Source: Aquipuribacter nitratireducens
GTDB taxonomy: Bacteria; Actinomycetota; Actinomycetes; Actinomycetales; JBBAYJ01
Direction of reading: 5' to 3'
NCBI RefSeq assembly: GCF_037860835.1
Contig: NZ_JBBEOG010000004.1
Coordinates: forward strand, 1-64,000
Length of the DNA stretch: 64,000 nucleotides
Both the position numbers and the translations under genes were made by a program. Positions 33,529 to 41,462 of the stretch are shown here, one piece after another. The notes beneath the pieces were generated by a model. The model made no database searches. It was given only the letters and a program-made list of their open reading frames with translations, and was not told where the DNA came from. Each line of letters begins with the position of its first letter. Within the stretch, counting starts at the first letter, position 1.

Positions 33529-33939
33529 GTGGTGACGCCGGAGGAGGGCAAGGCGCGCCTGCTCAGGGCGGCCGAGTCGGGCGCGCTCGACGAGGTGTGC
33601 CGACGGCACGGTGTGCGGGTCCTGACGGTGTTCGGCAGCGCCGGGCGCGGGGAACCCGGTCCCGGAGACCTCGACGTCGGCGTCTCCTTCGAGCCCGGGG
33701 TGCGGCCGGACGTCCTCGGCCTCGCGACGGACCTCCACGACGTGGCAGGACGCGAGGTTGACCTCGGCGTGGTCGACGGTGCCGCGCCGCTGTTCCGTGA
33801 CCGCGCGCTCATGCACGCCACCCCGGTGTGGGAGTCGCGGCCGCACGAGTGGATCAACAGCGCGGTCGAGGCGCACATGACGGCGCTCGACACGGCGTGG
33901 CTGCGGCGCCTCGACCTCGACCGGCTGGCCGGTCGATGA
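33529..33939 (+). CDS. MntA-like nucleotidyltransferase antitoxin
   Basis: 136 residues. VRVLTVFGSAGRGEPGPGDLDVGVSF is the minimal nucleotidyltransferase motif G-S-x9-D-x-D (S37, D47, D49). Family members AMPylate the active-site Tyr of the partner HEPN ribonuclease. It has no Shine-Dalgarno; CACCAT 6 nt before the GTG could be a -10 of a leaderless message. A second GTG follows immediately at 33532. The ATGA overlap with the next gene couples the pair as in MntA/HepT systems. Confidence 0.85.
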   Translation: MVTPEEGKARLLRAAESGALDEVCRRHGVRVLTVFGSAGRGEPGPGDLDVGVSFEPGVRPDVLGLATDLHDVAGREVDLGVVDGAAPLFRDRALMHATPVWESRPHEWINSAVEAHMTALDTAWLRRLDLDRLAGR

Positions 33940-34382
33940 CCCCGCGTCGCCTCGATCCGGCGTCGGTCGCCTCCAGGCTGCGCCTCATGGAGCCGCTGGT
34001 CGACCGACTGGCGTCGCTGCGCGGCGTGAGCGGGGACGAGCTGCGGGCGGACCTCGACACCCGCCTCGTCGTCGAGCGCATCCTCACGGTCCTCGTCGAG
34101 AGCGCGGCAGCGGTCAACGGGCACGTCGTCGGGGCGAGCGGCGGCCAGGTCCCCGACGACTACCGCTCGTCGTTCGGTGCCGCCGCCGCGGCCGGAGCCA
34201 TCCGGCCGGAGCTGGCCGGTCGGCTCGCACCCGCGGCGGGTCTGCGGAACCTGCTCGCGCACCGCTACGGCGAGGTCGACCTCGACCTCGTGGCCGCTGC
34301 CGTGCCGCGGGCGCACGACGACTTCCGCGACTACATCACGCAGGTGGCCGGCTGGCTGACGGAGCAGGGCACCGACGCCTGA
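33936..34382 (+). CDS. HepT-like HEPN-domain toxin (DUF86 type)
   Basis: 148 residues, all-helical. RNLLAHRYGEVD at R104-H109-Y111 is the R-x4-H-x-Y catalytic and modification motif of HepT ribonucleases: Arg and His cut RNA, and Tyr111 is where an MntA partner would add AMP. The overlapping MNT gene upstream is the antitoxin. Upstream sequence VSGDELRADLDTRLVVERILTVLVESA fits the first helices. The 3' end is 29 bp from the convergent NADH dehydrogenase. Confidence 0.88.
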   Translation: MTPRRLDPASVASRLRLMEPLVDRLASLRGVSGDELRADLDTRLVVERILTVLVESAAAVNGHVVGASGGQVPDDYRSSFGAAAAAGAIRPELAGRLAPAAGLRNLLAHRYGEVDLDLVAAAVPRAHDDFRDYITQVAGWLTEQGTDA

Positions 34383-34411
34383 CGGCGCCGGTGCCCGCGA
34401 CCAGGCGACGC

Positions 34412-35788
34412 TCAGGCGCGCCGGCGCGCCTCCTCGGACACGTGCGCGTCCGCCGCGGTGCCGCCCACGCGCTCCTTCTCGACCCGCTGCAGGACGGTCC
34501 GCGCGACGATCTGCTGCCGCGTCACCGCGCGCTGGGTCCGGCCGCGGCCGACGAAGCTGATCGCCCAGTGCAGCAGCGTCGTCACGCGGTTCTTGAAGCC
34601 GATGAGGTAGAGCAGGTGGACGAACAGCCACGCCACCCACGCCACGAACCCCGTGAGGCGGATGCGACCGACCTCGGCGACCGCGGCGAAGCGGCTGATC
34701 GTCGCCATGGACCCCTTGTCCCAGTAGCGGAACGGGCCGGGCTCCGGTCGCCCCGCGACGCGGGCGGCGATGGTGGCCGCGGCGTGCCTCCCGGACTGGA
34801 TGGCGACCTGCGCGACCCCCGGCAGCCCGTCGAGGGCCATGAGGTCACCGACGACGAACACCTCCGGGTGCCCGGGCACGCTGGTGTCCGGCTCGACCCT
34901 CACCCGTCCGGCGCGGTCGGTGTCGGCTCCCGCCCGCTCCGCGATCATCCGCCCGAGCGGGTTCGCCTCCACGCCCGCGGCCCACACGACGGTCTCCGCG
35001 TCGATGCGGCGCTCGCCGCCGTCACGCGTGCTGCGGACGGTGAGGCCGCTCGCGTCGATGTCGGTGACGAGCCCGCCGAGCCGCACGTCGACCCCGAGCC
35101 GGCGGAGCCGGTCCGCGGTGTCGCGGGACAGCCGCTCGTCGAACATCGGGAGCACCCGGTCGGCGGCGTCGAGCAGGACGATGCGCGCCGTCGACGTCGC
35201 GATGCTGCGGTACTCCCCGGCGAGGGTCCGGTTGGCCAGCTCGGCGATCTGCCCCGCCATCTCCACGCCCGTCGGGCCGGCGCCGACGACGACGAACGTG
35301 AGGGCCCGGTCGCGTGCCTCAGGGGTCGCGGCGAGCTCGGCCCGCTCGAAGGCGGTGAAGATCCGGGCGCGTAGCTCGAGGGCGTCGTCGACGGTCTTCA
35401 TGCCGGGGGCGTGCTCGGCGAAGTGCTCGTTGCCGAAGTACGACTGCCCGGCACCGGCGGCGACGACGAGGCTGTCGTACGACAGCGTCGTGGTGGTGCC
35501 CTCACCGGCGAAGGTGACCGAACGTGCGTCGAGGTCGACGTCGAGGACGTCGCCGAGCAGGACCCGCACGTTGCCCTGCCGCTTGAGGACCTCACGCGTC
35601 GCCGGCGCGATCTCGCCCTCGGACAGGATCCCCGTCGCGACCTGGTACAGCAGCGGCTGGAAGAGGTGGTGGACCGTGCGGGACACGAGCGTGACGTCGA
35701 CGTCGGCCCTCGCGAGGCGCTTCGCGGCGAAGAGGCCGCCGAAACCGGAACCGACGATGACGACGTGGTGGCGGGCGGTGGTGGTCAC
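34412..35788 (-). CDS. ndh: Type II NADH:quinone oxidoreductase (NDH-2)
   Basis: 458 residues. The FAD-binding start is VVIVGSGFGGLFAAKRLA. The NAD-binding motif is FVVVGAGPTGVEMAGQIAELA and the quinone/FAD segment AGVEANPLGRMI with VFVVGDLMALDG. The C-terminal amphipathic and hydrophobic stretch WVAWLFVHLLYLIGFKNRVTTLLHWA anchors it at the membrane. It passes electrons from NADH to menaquinone without pumping protons. The GTG has a ggaagga Shine-Dalgarno. A Rex-type operator lies 67 bp upstream of the start, so transcription probably rises when NADH/NAD+ is high. Confidence 0.93.
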   Translation of the reverse strand: MTTTARHHVVIVGSGFGGLFAAKRLARADVDVTLVSRTVHHLFQPLLYQVATGILSEGEIAPATREVLKRQGNVRVLLGDVLDVDLDARSVTFAGEGTTTTLSYDSLVVAAGAGQSYFGNEHFAEHAPGMKTVDDALELRARIFTAFERAELAATPEARDRALTFVVVGAGPTGVEMAGQIAELANRTLAGEYRSIATSTARIVLLDAADRVLPMFDERLSRDTADRLRRLGVDVRLGGLVTDIDASGLTVRSTRDGGERRIDAETVVWAAGVEANPLGRMIAERAGADTDRAGRVRVEPDTSVPGHPEVFVVGDLMALDGLPGVAQVAIQSGRHAAATIAARVAGRPEPGPFRYWDKGSMATISRFAAVAEVGRIRLTGFVAWVAWLFVHLLYLIGFKNRVTTLLHWAISFVGRGRTQRAVTRQQIVARTVLQRVEKERVGGTAADAHVSEEARRRA

Positions 35789-35854
35789 GGGCGGTCCTTC
35801 CGAGCCGGGCGTCGCGCCCGGCCGCATGGGCTGGGGAGCGCCGTCGCTCAGGGC

Positions 35855-35872
35855 TTGTGAATCCGTGCACAA
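35855..35872. promoter_or_regulatory. Rex operator upstream of ndh
   Basis: TTGTGAATCCGTGCACAA matches the Streptomyces Rex consensus TTGTGAA-N4-TTCACAA at 13 of 14 fixed positions. Its position upstream of a NADH dehydrogenase, a known Rex target class, supports the assignment. Confidence 0.75.
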
Positions 35873-35940
35873 GGGTAACGCCCGACGCTGAGCCACGCTT
35901 CCCGGTCCGCGCCGTGGACCGCTCGGGGGACCCGGTGTCA

Positions 35941-35966
35941 CGGTTGTGCATCGGGGCACGACAACC
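35941..35966. promoter_or_regulatory. Second inverted repeat in the ndh upstream region
   Basis: GGTTGTGC (35942-35949) and GCACGACAACC (35956-35966) pair with one bulged G. It shares TTGTG with the Rex site but has a longer spacer, so Rex binding is doubtful. It lies in the 280-bp region between ndh and the secreted protein gene, which holds no other gene. Confidence 0.35.
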
Positions 35967-36068
35967 AGGTCCGACTCGGGTCGTCGCGGGGTACGTTTGC
36001 CCTGCTCAGGGGGACGAGCGGCGCCGTGCCGTGCGACCCCTGTCGCATCGTTGGGAAGGAACCCGATC

Positions 36069-36731
36069 ATGTCGTCTCGCCCGCGCGGTCTCACCGGCCG
36101 CGTCCTGTCCCTCGTCTGCGCCGGCGTCGTCGCCGCGGGCCTGGGCAGCGCCTCGCTCGTCCCGGCCTCCGCCGCCGCGGACGACCCCGTCCCCTTCCCC
36201 GGGGTCTGCCCCGCGCCCGAGGACCGCGGCGTCGAGGGGACGGTGAGGGGCACCCTCGGTGAGCAGGCGTACGACAACCTCCTCGAGAACCGGGACGAGG
36301 TGGCGGCGCTCCTCGAGGCGGGCCTCGATGCGATCGACGCGGAGTGGGACAAGTGGGAGCCGGCGCTGCAGGAGGCCGAGGCCATCACGGGCACGTCGAC
36401 CGGCGGGCTCGGTGCGCGCCGCGACCTCGTGGCCGAGTGGCTCGCCGACGAGCAGCAGCGCCTGGCGGACGAGGACGCGGAGCCGACCGAGGACGTGGAG
36501 CGGGTCGCCGAGCTCGTGGAATTGATCGACGGGGCGTATGCGGAGGCGCTCCGTCTCCACGACGAGCTCTGGGACGACCTCGAGGAGTACCTCGGGCCGC
36601 TGCCGTACGACGGGTACGACAGTCCCGTGTTCGCGATCGTCCGCGAGGGGCTCGCGTGTCTCGACGTGGACGACACCGGGAGCGCCCCGGTCGCGACGCC
36701 GGTCCCGGCGCGGGCCGACTTCACCGGCTGA
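36069..36731 (+). CDS. Secreted hypothetical protein, acidic and helical
   Basis: 220 residues. A signal peptide (about 1-36: Arg-rich start, hydrophobic core VCAGVVAAGLGSA, likely cleavage after SAAA) precedes an acidic helical domain (about 60-190, e.g. VAALLEAGLDAIDAEWDKWE). Cys pairs at CPAP and LACLD may form one disulfide. No family is recognised. A gggaagga Shine-Dalgarno supports the ATG. Its transcript ends at a 30-bp perfect palindrome. Confidence 0.75.
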   Translation: MSSRPRGLTGRVLSLVCAGVVAAGLGSASLVPASAAADDPVPFPGVCPAPEDRGVEGTVRGTLGEQAYDNLLENRDEVAALLEAGLDAIDAEWDKWEPALQEAEAITGTSTGGLGARRDLVAEWLADEQQRLADEDAEPTEDVERVAELVELIDGAYAEALRLHDELWDDLEEYLGPLPYDGYDSPVFAIVREGLACLDVDDTGSAPVATPVPARADFTG

Positions 36732-36742
36732 GGCACGCACAG

Positions 36743-36772
36743 CCGGCGCCGTCCCGGCCGGGACGGCGCCGG
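36743..36772. terminator. Perfect 30-bp palindromic terminator, bidirectional
   Basis: Two 15-base arms (CCGGCGCCGTCCCGG and its complement) meet without mismatch between two convergent genes. It resembles the rplI terminator in length and geometry. Confidence 0.85.
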
Positions 36773-36779
36773 GCCGCGG

Positions 36780-37670
36780 TCAGCGCAACCCGGGCAGCCG
36801 GTCCGCCACGGCCTCGAGCACCGACTCCTCGCCCGCGTAGACCCCGTCCGGTCGCGGCCAGTGGGTGACGACGTCGGTGAACCCGAGCGCGTGCGCCCGC
36901 TCGTAGGTGTCGAGGAAGACGTCGAGGGAGGCGAGGGCGTACCGCCCGACGTCGACGCTGAGGTACCGCCGCGGCTCCCCGCGCCGGCGTCCCGCGGCGT
37001 CCCGGGCCCGGTCGAACCGCGCGCACATCTGGCCCACGCCACGCCACCAGTGCTCGAGCGCGTCCGGGCCGTCGTCGCCCTTCTCGCGCGGCGGCCCGGT
37101 CGTCACCCAGCCGTCGCCGAGCCGGGCAGCGAGGGCCATGCCGCGCGGGCCGTTGGCGGCGACGGCGAACGGCAGCCGTGGCGAGGACGGGCCGCCCGGC
37201 ACCATGCGCGCCTCGTGCGCGGCGTAGTGGTGCCCGCGCCACGTGGTCGCGGGCTGACGCAGCAGCAGGTCGAGGAGCGTGACGAAGTCCTCGAAGCGGC
37301 GGGCGCGATCCCGCGGCGACAGCGCCTCGTGCCCGAGGACGGTCGCGTCGAAGCCCGCCCCGCCGGACCCGACACCGAGCACGAACCGACCGCCGCTGAT
37401 GTCGTCGAGGCTCATCAGCTCCTTGGCGAACGGCACGGGGTGGCGGTAGTTCGGGCTCGCGACCCACGTGCCGAGCCCGATCGTCGAGGTGACGGTGGCG
37501 GCGGCGACGAGCGTCGGGACGGTCGCGAACCACGGCTCGTCGCGCAGCGAGCGCCACGACAGGTGGTCGTACGTCCACGCGTGGTCGAACCCGAGCTCCT
37601 CGGCGCGACGCCACGTCGCGGCCGCCTCGGCCCAGCGCTGCTGCGGGAGGATGACGACACCGACGCGCAC
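36780..37670 (-). CDS. LLM class flavin/F420-dependent oxidoreductase
   Basis: 296 residues in the luciferase-like monooxygenase TIM barrel: VRVGVVILPQQRWAEAAATW, LGFDHAWTYDHLSW, STIGLGTWVASPNYRHP and GRFVLGVGSGGAGFDATVLG are all family-typical. The cofactor (F420 or FMN) and substrate cannot be told from the sequence. TAGCCT 7 nt before the GTG suggests a leaderless message, and only 43 bp separate it from the divergent ICL/PEPM gene. Confidence 0.9.
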   Translation of the reverse strand: MRVGVVILPQQRWAEAAATWRRAEELGFDHAWTYDHLSWRSLRDEPWFATVPTLVAAATVTSTIGLGTWVASPNYRHPVPFAKELMSLDDISGGRFVLGVGSGGAGFDATVLGHEALSPRDRARRFEDFVTLLDLLLRQPATTWRGHHYAAHEARMVPGGPSSPRLPFAVAANGPRGMALAARLGDGWVTTGPPREKGDDGPDALEHWWRGVGQMCARFDRARDAAGRRRGEPRRYLSVDVGRYALASLDVFLDTYERAHALGFTDVVTHWPRPDGVYAGEESVLEAVADRLPGLR

Positions 37671-37677
37671 CCTCGCC

Positions 37678-37683
37678 AGGCTA
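37678..37683 (-). promoter_or_regulatory. -10 box, leaderless LLM gene
   Basis: TAGCCT on the minus strand, 7 nt before the GTG at 37670. The same hexamer is used by the nucleoside hydrolase gene at 39586. Confidence 0.55.
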
Positions 37684-37713
37684 GGGGCCGCAGCGGCTGG
37701 CACGATCCGGGAC

Positions 37714-38481
37714 ATGAGCCGACCCGACGTCGCCGACCGCGCCTCCGAGCTCCTCCGCCTCCACCACACCGGGACGACGCTCGTCCTGCCGACCGTGTGG
37801 GACGCGTGGTCCGCCCGGGCCGTCGTCGCCGCCGGGTTCCCCGCGATCAGCGTCGGCAGCCACCCGCTCGCCGACTCGCGCGGCCAGCGCGACAACGAGG
37901 GCATGACGCTCGCCGACGCCCTCGAGGGGGCCCGCCGCATCGCCGACGCCGTCGACGTGCCGGTGACCCTCGACGCCGAGTCCGGCTACGACACACCCGC
38001 GGCCGAGCTCGTCGACCGGGTGCTCGACGCCGGCGTCGTCGGCATCAACATCGAGGACACCGTCCACTCGCAGGGCAGGCTGCGGGAGCGGCAGGAGCAC
38101 GCGGACTACATCGGCGAGATCCGGGCGTCCGCCGACGCCGCCGGCGTCGAGCTCGTGATCAACGCCCGCACCGACGCCTACGTCGGGAGCGTCGCGGTGT
38201 TCGACGACCCGCTCGCCGAGGCCCTCGCCCGGCTGCAGGCGTGCGAGGCCGCCGGCGCCCGGTGCGTGTACCCCGTGCGGGTGCCCGACGCGGCGAGCGT
38301 GCGGACGCTCCTCGACGGCCTGTCCGGGCCCCTCAACCTCACCGCTCACCCCGTCACGGGCGGCATGGCGGGCAGCCGCGAGGAGCTGAAGGCGCTCGGC
38401 GTGCACCGGATCACGTTCGGGCCGCTGCTGCAGGCGGCGCTCACCGAGACGATCACCGAGCTCGTCACGCCCTGGCGCTGA
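37714..38481 (+). CDS. Isocitrate lyase/PEP mutase family protein
   Basis: 255 residues. LVLPTVWDAWSARAVVAAGFPAISVGS opens the barrel. VTLDAESGYD holds the Mg2+-binding acids, INIEDTVH follows and INARTDAYV closes the active site, a pattern of the PEP phosphonomutase/2-methylisocitrate lyase superfamily. The KKCGH motif of true isocitrate lyases is missing, so it is more probably a carboxyphosphonoenolpyruvate-mutase-like or oxaloacetate-processing enzyme. CACGAT 7 nt before the ATG may be the -10. The 3' end overlaps the convergent gene by 17 bp. Confidence 0.88.
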   Translation: MSRPDVADRASELLRLHHTGTTLVLPTVWDAWSARAVVAAGFPAISVGSHPLADSRGQRDNEGMTLADALEGARRIADAVDVPVTLDAESGYDTPAAELVDRVLDAGVVGINIEDTVHSQGRLRERQEHADYIGEIRASADAAGVELVINARTDAYVGSVAVFDDPLAEALARLQACEAAGARCVYPVRVPDAASVRTLLDGLSGPLNLTAHPVTGGMAGSREELKALGVHRITFGPLLQAALTETITELVTPWR

Positions 38482-39490
38482 ACGGCTCGACGACCGGGTC
38501 CCGGCCCCGGGAACCGGGCCGCCACGTGCCGACGACACGGCCCTCGCGCACCACCGTGGGGCGGAACACGCCGTTGCCGCCCGGCACCACGGCAGTCGCG
38601 TGCTCGGGGGCGAGCGTGGCCGACCGGTCGGCGTAGCCCAGCACGAGCTCGTCGAAGCCGGGCAGGCGCAGCTCACCGCGCGCCTGATCCCTCAGCGCCG
38701 CCAGACGCTCCGGCGTCGTGGGGTCCATGAGCTGCTCGACGCCGTCGACCTCGACGCGCTCGAGGCCGTCCCGCACCTGCGCGACACCGCTCCGGACCTC
38801 GCGGACGCCGAGCCCGGACCAGCGGGCGAGGTCGAGGACGCTCGCCGGACCGTGGGAGCGGAGGTAGCGCTCGGCGAGGCGGGCGAGCAGCGCCTCGCGG
38901 TCGTCGGTGCGGTCGTCGGGCGGTGCGACCTCGTCGAGCAGGCGCAGCCGCTGCCCGGTGACCCGACCGTCGTCGGCCCGCGTGGTCGCACCCCACACGA
39001 CCGCCCGGGCCTGGGCGAGGTGGGCGAGGAGGTGGTAGCCGCGCTGCCCGTCGGTCGGGACCCCTCCGGCCACCCACGCGGCGAGCAGCGCGTCCCGCGT
39101 GAGGCCGTCACCGGCGAGGGCCTCACGCGCCACGTCGAGGGCCCGGGCGGCCTGCGCGGCGTCGAGGCCGAGCTCGTCGAAGCGGCGGCGGGCGCGGGCG
39201 TGCTGCGCCTCGCCGGTGAGGGCGAGCAGCCACCGCACGTCGTCGGTCGCGACGACGTGGAGGGTCCCGCGCAGCGGCCACGTGCGCACGAGGCGTCCGT
39301 CGTCCAGCGCGGCGGCGACGTCGTCCGTCGTCGTGCCCGGGGTCGACCGCAGCGCGACGGACCGGAGCACCCCGGGCAGGTCCTGCCCCTGGAGCGCGAG
39401 CAGGTGACGGACGGCGTCGACGGGCGACCGCTCGCCGGGCACGAGCCCCTGCGCGACGAGCCGCAGCAGCGCCACCTCCTTCGGGTCCAC
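38465..39490 (-). CDS. Winged-helix DNA-binding protein, AlkZ/YcaQ-like
   Basis: 341 residues. LLALQGQDLPGVLRSVALRS and RTWPLRGTLHVVATDDVRWL are the hallmarks of the HTH_42 (DUF1006) family, which includes the DNA glycosylases AlkZ (azinomycin resistance) and YcaQ that unhook interstrand crosslinks. The Q-G-Q motif aligns with the catalytic Q-x-Q/D element of that group. The C terminus LRLPGFDELVLGYADRSA, VFRPTVVREGRVVGTW is also typical. Glycosylase activity is inferred. The start is GTG with no Shine-Dalgarno. Confidence 0.88.
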   Translation of the reverse strand: MDPKEVALLRLVAQGLVPGERSPVDAVRHLLALQGQDLPGVLRSVALRSTPGTTTDDVAAALDDGRLVRTWPLRGTLHVVATDDVRWLLALTGEAQHARARRRFDELGLDAAQAARALDVAREALAGDGLTRDALLAAWVAGGVPTDGQRGYHLLAHLAQARAVVWGATTRADDGRVTGQRLRLLDEVAPPDDRTDDREALLARLAERYLRSHGPASVLDLARWSGLGVREVRSGVAQVRDGLERVEVDGVEQLMDPTTPERLAALRDQARGELRLPGFDELVLGYADRSATLAPEHATAVVPGGNGVFRPTVVREGRVVGTWRPGSRGRDPVVEPFSARA

Positions 39491-39526
39491 GGCCCCACCC
39501 TGCCGCCCCCCCCGACAGCGAGAGGT

Positions 39527-39567
39527 GGATCTGTCCCGGGAGGACCGGCGTGTCCCGGGCGAGATCC
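39527..39567. promoter_or_regulatory. Inverted-repeat operator before the nucleoside hydrolase gene
   Basis: GGATCT-GT-CCCGGG and CCCGGG-CG-AGATCC are inverted 14-base arms with two mismatches and a 13-base spacer. The right arm covers the -35 position of the TAGCCT promoter. TGTCCCGGG also occurs twice as a direct repeat (39532, 39551). Confidence 0.6.
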
Positions 39568-39585
39568 CCCTCTCACCGCGGGGCC

Positions 39586-39591
39586 TAGCCT
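39586..39591 (+). promoter_or_regulatory. -10 box, leaderless nucleoside hydrolase gene
   Basis: TAGCCT exactly 6 nt before the ATG at 39598, with no Shine-Dalgarno. Confidence 0.6.
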
Positions 39592-39597
39592 CGCGCC

Positions 39598-40542
39598 ATG
39601 CCGTCGGACCACCCCGTCCCGATCGTCCTCGACTGCGACCCCGGTCACGACGACGCGCTCGCCCTGCTCCTCGCCCACGCCGACCCCGCCGTCGACCTGC
39701 GCGCCGTCACGGTCGTCCACGGGAACCAGACCGTCGACAAGTGCCTGCGCAACGCCCTCGCCGTCTGCACGCTCGCGGGCATCACCGACGTCCCGGTCGC
39801 CCGCGGCGCGGACGCGCCCCTCACGCGGCCGCTGCGGCTCGCGCCGGACATCCACGGCGAGACCGGTCTCGACGGCCCGGAGCTGCCCGAACCGGTGCTC
39901 GACCCGGCTCCCGGGCACGCCGTCGACCTGCTCGCCCGCACGCTGCGCGACAGCGACGAGCCCGTCACCGTCGTCGCGACCGGGGCGCTCACGAACGTCG
40001 CGCTGCTCCTGCGCGCCGAGCCGGCCCTGCGGGAGCGGATGGCGGGCGTGGTGTGGATGGGCGGGTCGACCGGCCGCGGCAACATCACCCCGTACGCGGA
40101 GGCGAACGCCGCGAACGACCCCGAGGCCGCGCAGGAGGTCCTCGACAGCGGCGTGCCGTTCACGATGGTCGGGCTCGACACCACGCACCAGGCGCTCGTC
40201 ACGCGCGACGTCGTCGACCGGCTGGAGGCGATGGGCACGACCGTGGCGCGGACGTGCGCGGGACTCATGACGTTCTTCGCCGACACCTACCGCGAGGCAT
40301 TCGGCATGCCCGACCCGCCGCTGCACGACCCCGTGGCGGTCGCGCGCGTGCTCGACCCGACGCTCGTCCCGACCGTCCGGGCGCACCTCGTGGTGGAGAC
40401 CGAGGGCCGCTGGACGGCCGGCGCGACCGTCGTCGACCTCGACGGGTACACCGGCCGCGCGCCGAACGCCGACGTCGCGCAGGGCCTCGACCGTGACCGG
40501 TTCCTCGACCGGCTGCTGGCGGCGGTCGCGTCCTACCGCTGA
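39598..40542 (+). CDS. Nucleoside hydrolase (inosine-uridine preferring type)
   Basis: 314 residues. The Ca2+-binding DCDPGHDDALALLLA is the D-x-D-x-x-x-D-D signature. VATGALTNVALLLRAEP and VWMGGSTGRGNITPYAEANAANDPEAA hold the substrate loop and base-binding Asn, and the C-terminal PLHDPVAVARVLDP supplies the catalytic His/Asp. It splits ribonucleosides to base and ribose for salvage. An inverted repeat over its promoter points to specific repression. It overlaps the convergent hydrolase by 10 bp. Confidence 0.94.
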   Translation: MPSDHPVPIVLDCDPGHDDALALLLAHADPAVDLRAVTVVHGNQTVDKCLRNALAVCTLAGITDVPVARGADAPLTRPLRLAPDIHGETGLDGPELPEPVLDPAPGHAVDLLARTLRDSDEPVTVVATGALTNVALLLRAEPALRERMAGVVWMGGSTGRGNITPYAEANAANDPEAAQEVLDSGVPFTMVGLDTTHQALVTRDVVDRLEAMGTTVARTCAGLMTFFADTYREAFGMPDPPLHDPVAVARVLDPTLVPTVRAHLVVETEGRWTAGATVVDLDGYTGRAPNADVAQGLDRDRFLDRLLAAVASYR

Positions 40543-41372
40543 GCGCGGTCGAGCACGTCGCGGACGGCGGCGGCGAACGGCGCGGGGTCGCCGCCCATCC
40601 GCTCGACGAAGGGCGCGTGGTCGCCCGGCAGCTCGACGAACACCGCGCCGAGCCGCGACGCCAGCGCCTCCGGGGCCCGCCTGGCCAGCTGTGTCGGCGC
40701 GGAGTCGGCGCCGCCGGCGAGGACGAGGCGGCCGTCGACGGCCCGCAGGGCGGTGTCGTCCGGCTCCCACGTGCAGATCGGGACCAGACCGTGGGCGAGC
40801 ATCCGGTACCCCGCGGCCATCTCCTCCTCCGACGGCGGCTGCCCCTCGTCCGGCTGCTCGTCGGGCTCGTCGTCGGGGGCAGGCGGTCCGTCGAACCCCG
40901 CGAGCGCCATGAACGCACCGAAGGCGGGCCCGGGCCCCTGCTCGTGGAGGATCCGGACGACCTCGTCGGTCCGCGCCCGCAGCTCCGCCTCGTCCGGCAG
41001 GACGCCGACGAGCGGTGGCTCGTGCGCGACGACGGCGGCCACGAGGTCGTGGTGGCGCTGGGCGAACGCGAGTGCTGTCACGGCCCCGCCGCTCGTGCCG
41101 ACGACCTCGACCGGCCCGCCGCCCGCCTCCCGGACGAGAGCGGCGAGGTCGTCGGCGAGGACGGCCGGGTCGGCGTCGTCGGAGGGGTCGACGAGCGGGC
41201 TGCCCCCGAACCCGCGGGGGTCGTGGAGCAGCACGGTGCGGGAGCCGGCGAGCGCCCGGGCGAGCCCGCGCAGGTCGTCGATCCCCATGGGGTGCCCCAC
41301 GAGGGCGAGCAGGGGTCCCTCCCCGTGCACCTCGTACCGGAGGGAGGCGCCGGGGACAGCCAGGGTCGTCAT
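40533..41372 (-). CDS. Alpha/beta-fold hydrolase
   Basis: About 279 residues. RYEVHGEGPLLALVGHPMG holds the oxyanion region, VLLHDPRGFGGS the second strand, and VEVVGTSGGAVTALAFAQRH the nucleophile elbow (G-T-S-G-G). The late His is in PGDHAPFVERMGG. A Pro/Glu/Asp-rich insert (about 165-185) lies in the lid. The start at 41372 fits the fold; in-frame ATGs at 41405, 41423 and 41462 would add a non-conserved tail and none has a Shine-Dalgarno. Its substrate is unknown. Confidence 0.87.
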   Translation of the reverse strand: MTTLAVPGASLRYEVHGEGPLLALVGHPMGIDDLRGLARALAGSRTVLLHDPRGFGGSPLVDPSDDADPAVLADDLAALVREAGGGPVEVVGTSGGAVTALAFAQRHHDLVAAVVAHEPPLVGVLPDEAELRARTDEVVRILHEQGPGPAFGAFMALAGFDGPPAPDDEPDEQPDEGQPPSEEEMAAGYRMLAHGLVPICTWEPDDTALRAVDGRLVLAGGADSAPTQLARRAPEALASRLGAVFVELPGDHAPFVERMGGDPAPFAAAVRDVLDRAQR

Positions 41373-41462
41373 GCCCGTCTGACCGGCGGCCGGCTGCGAA
41401 CTCATCGGTGACTCTGCACCCATGACCGCGACACGCCGCCGATGCCGGTCACGGATGCACAC

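Noticed and set aside
35942-35966. Second Rex site at the GGTTGTGC...GACAACC repeat.
   Set aside because: The spacing is longer than the fixed 18-bp Rex site and the inner bases do not match.
39506-39513. Run of eight C as a possible phase-variable tract or assembly error.
   Set aside because: It lies in the gap before the nucleoside hydrolase promoter and affects no reading frame.
41439-41462. In-frame N terminus MCIRDRH on the alpha/beta hydrolase, which resembles the peptide made by Nextera adapter read-through.
   Set aside because: The underlying bases (ATGTGCATCCGTGACCGG) do not match the adapter sequence, so it is a chance upstream extension and not contamination.
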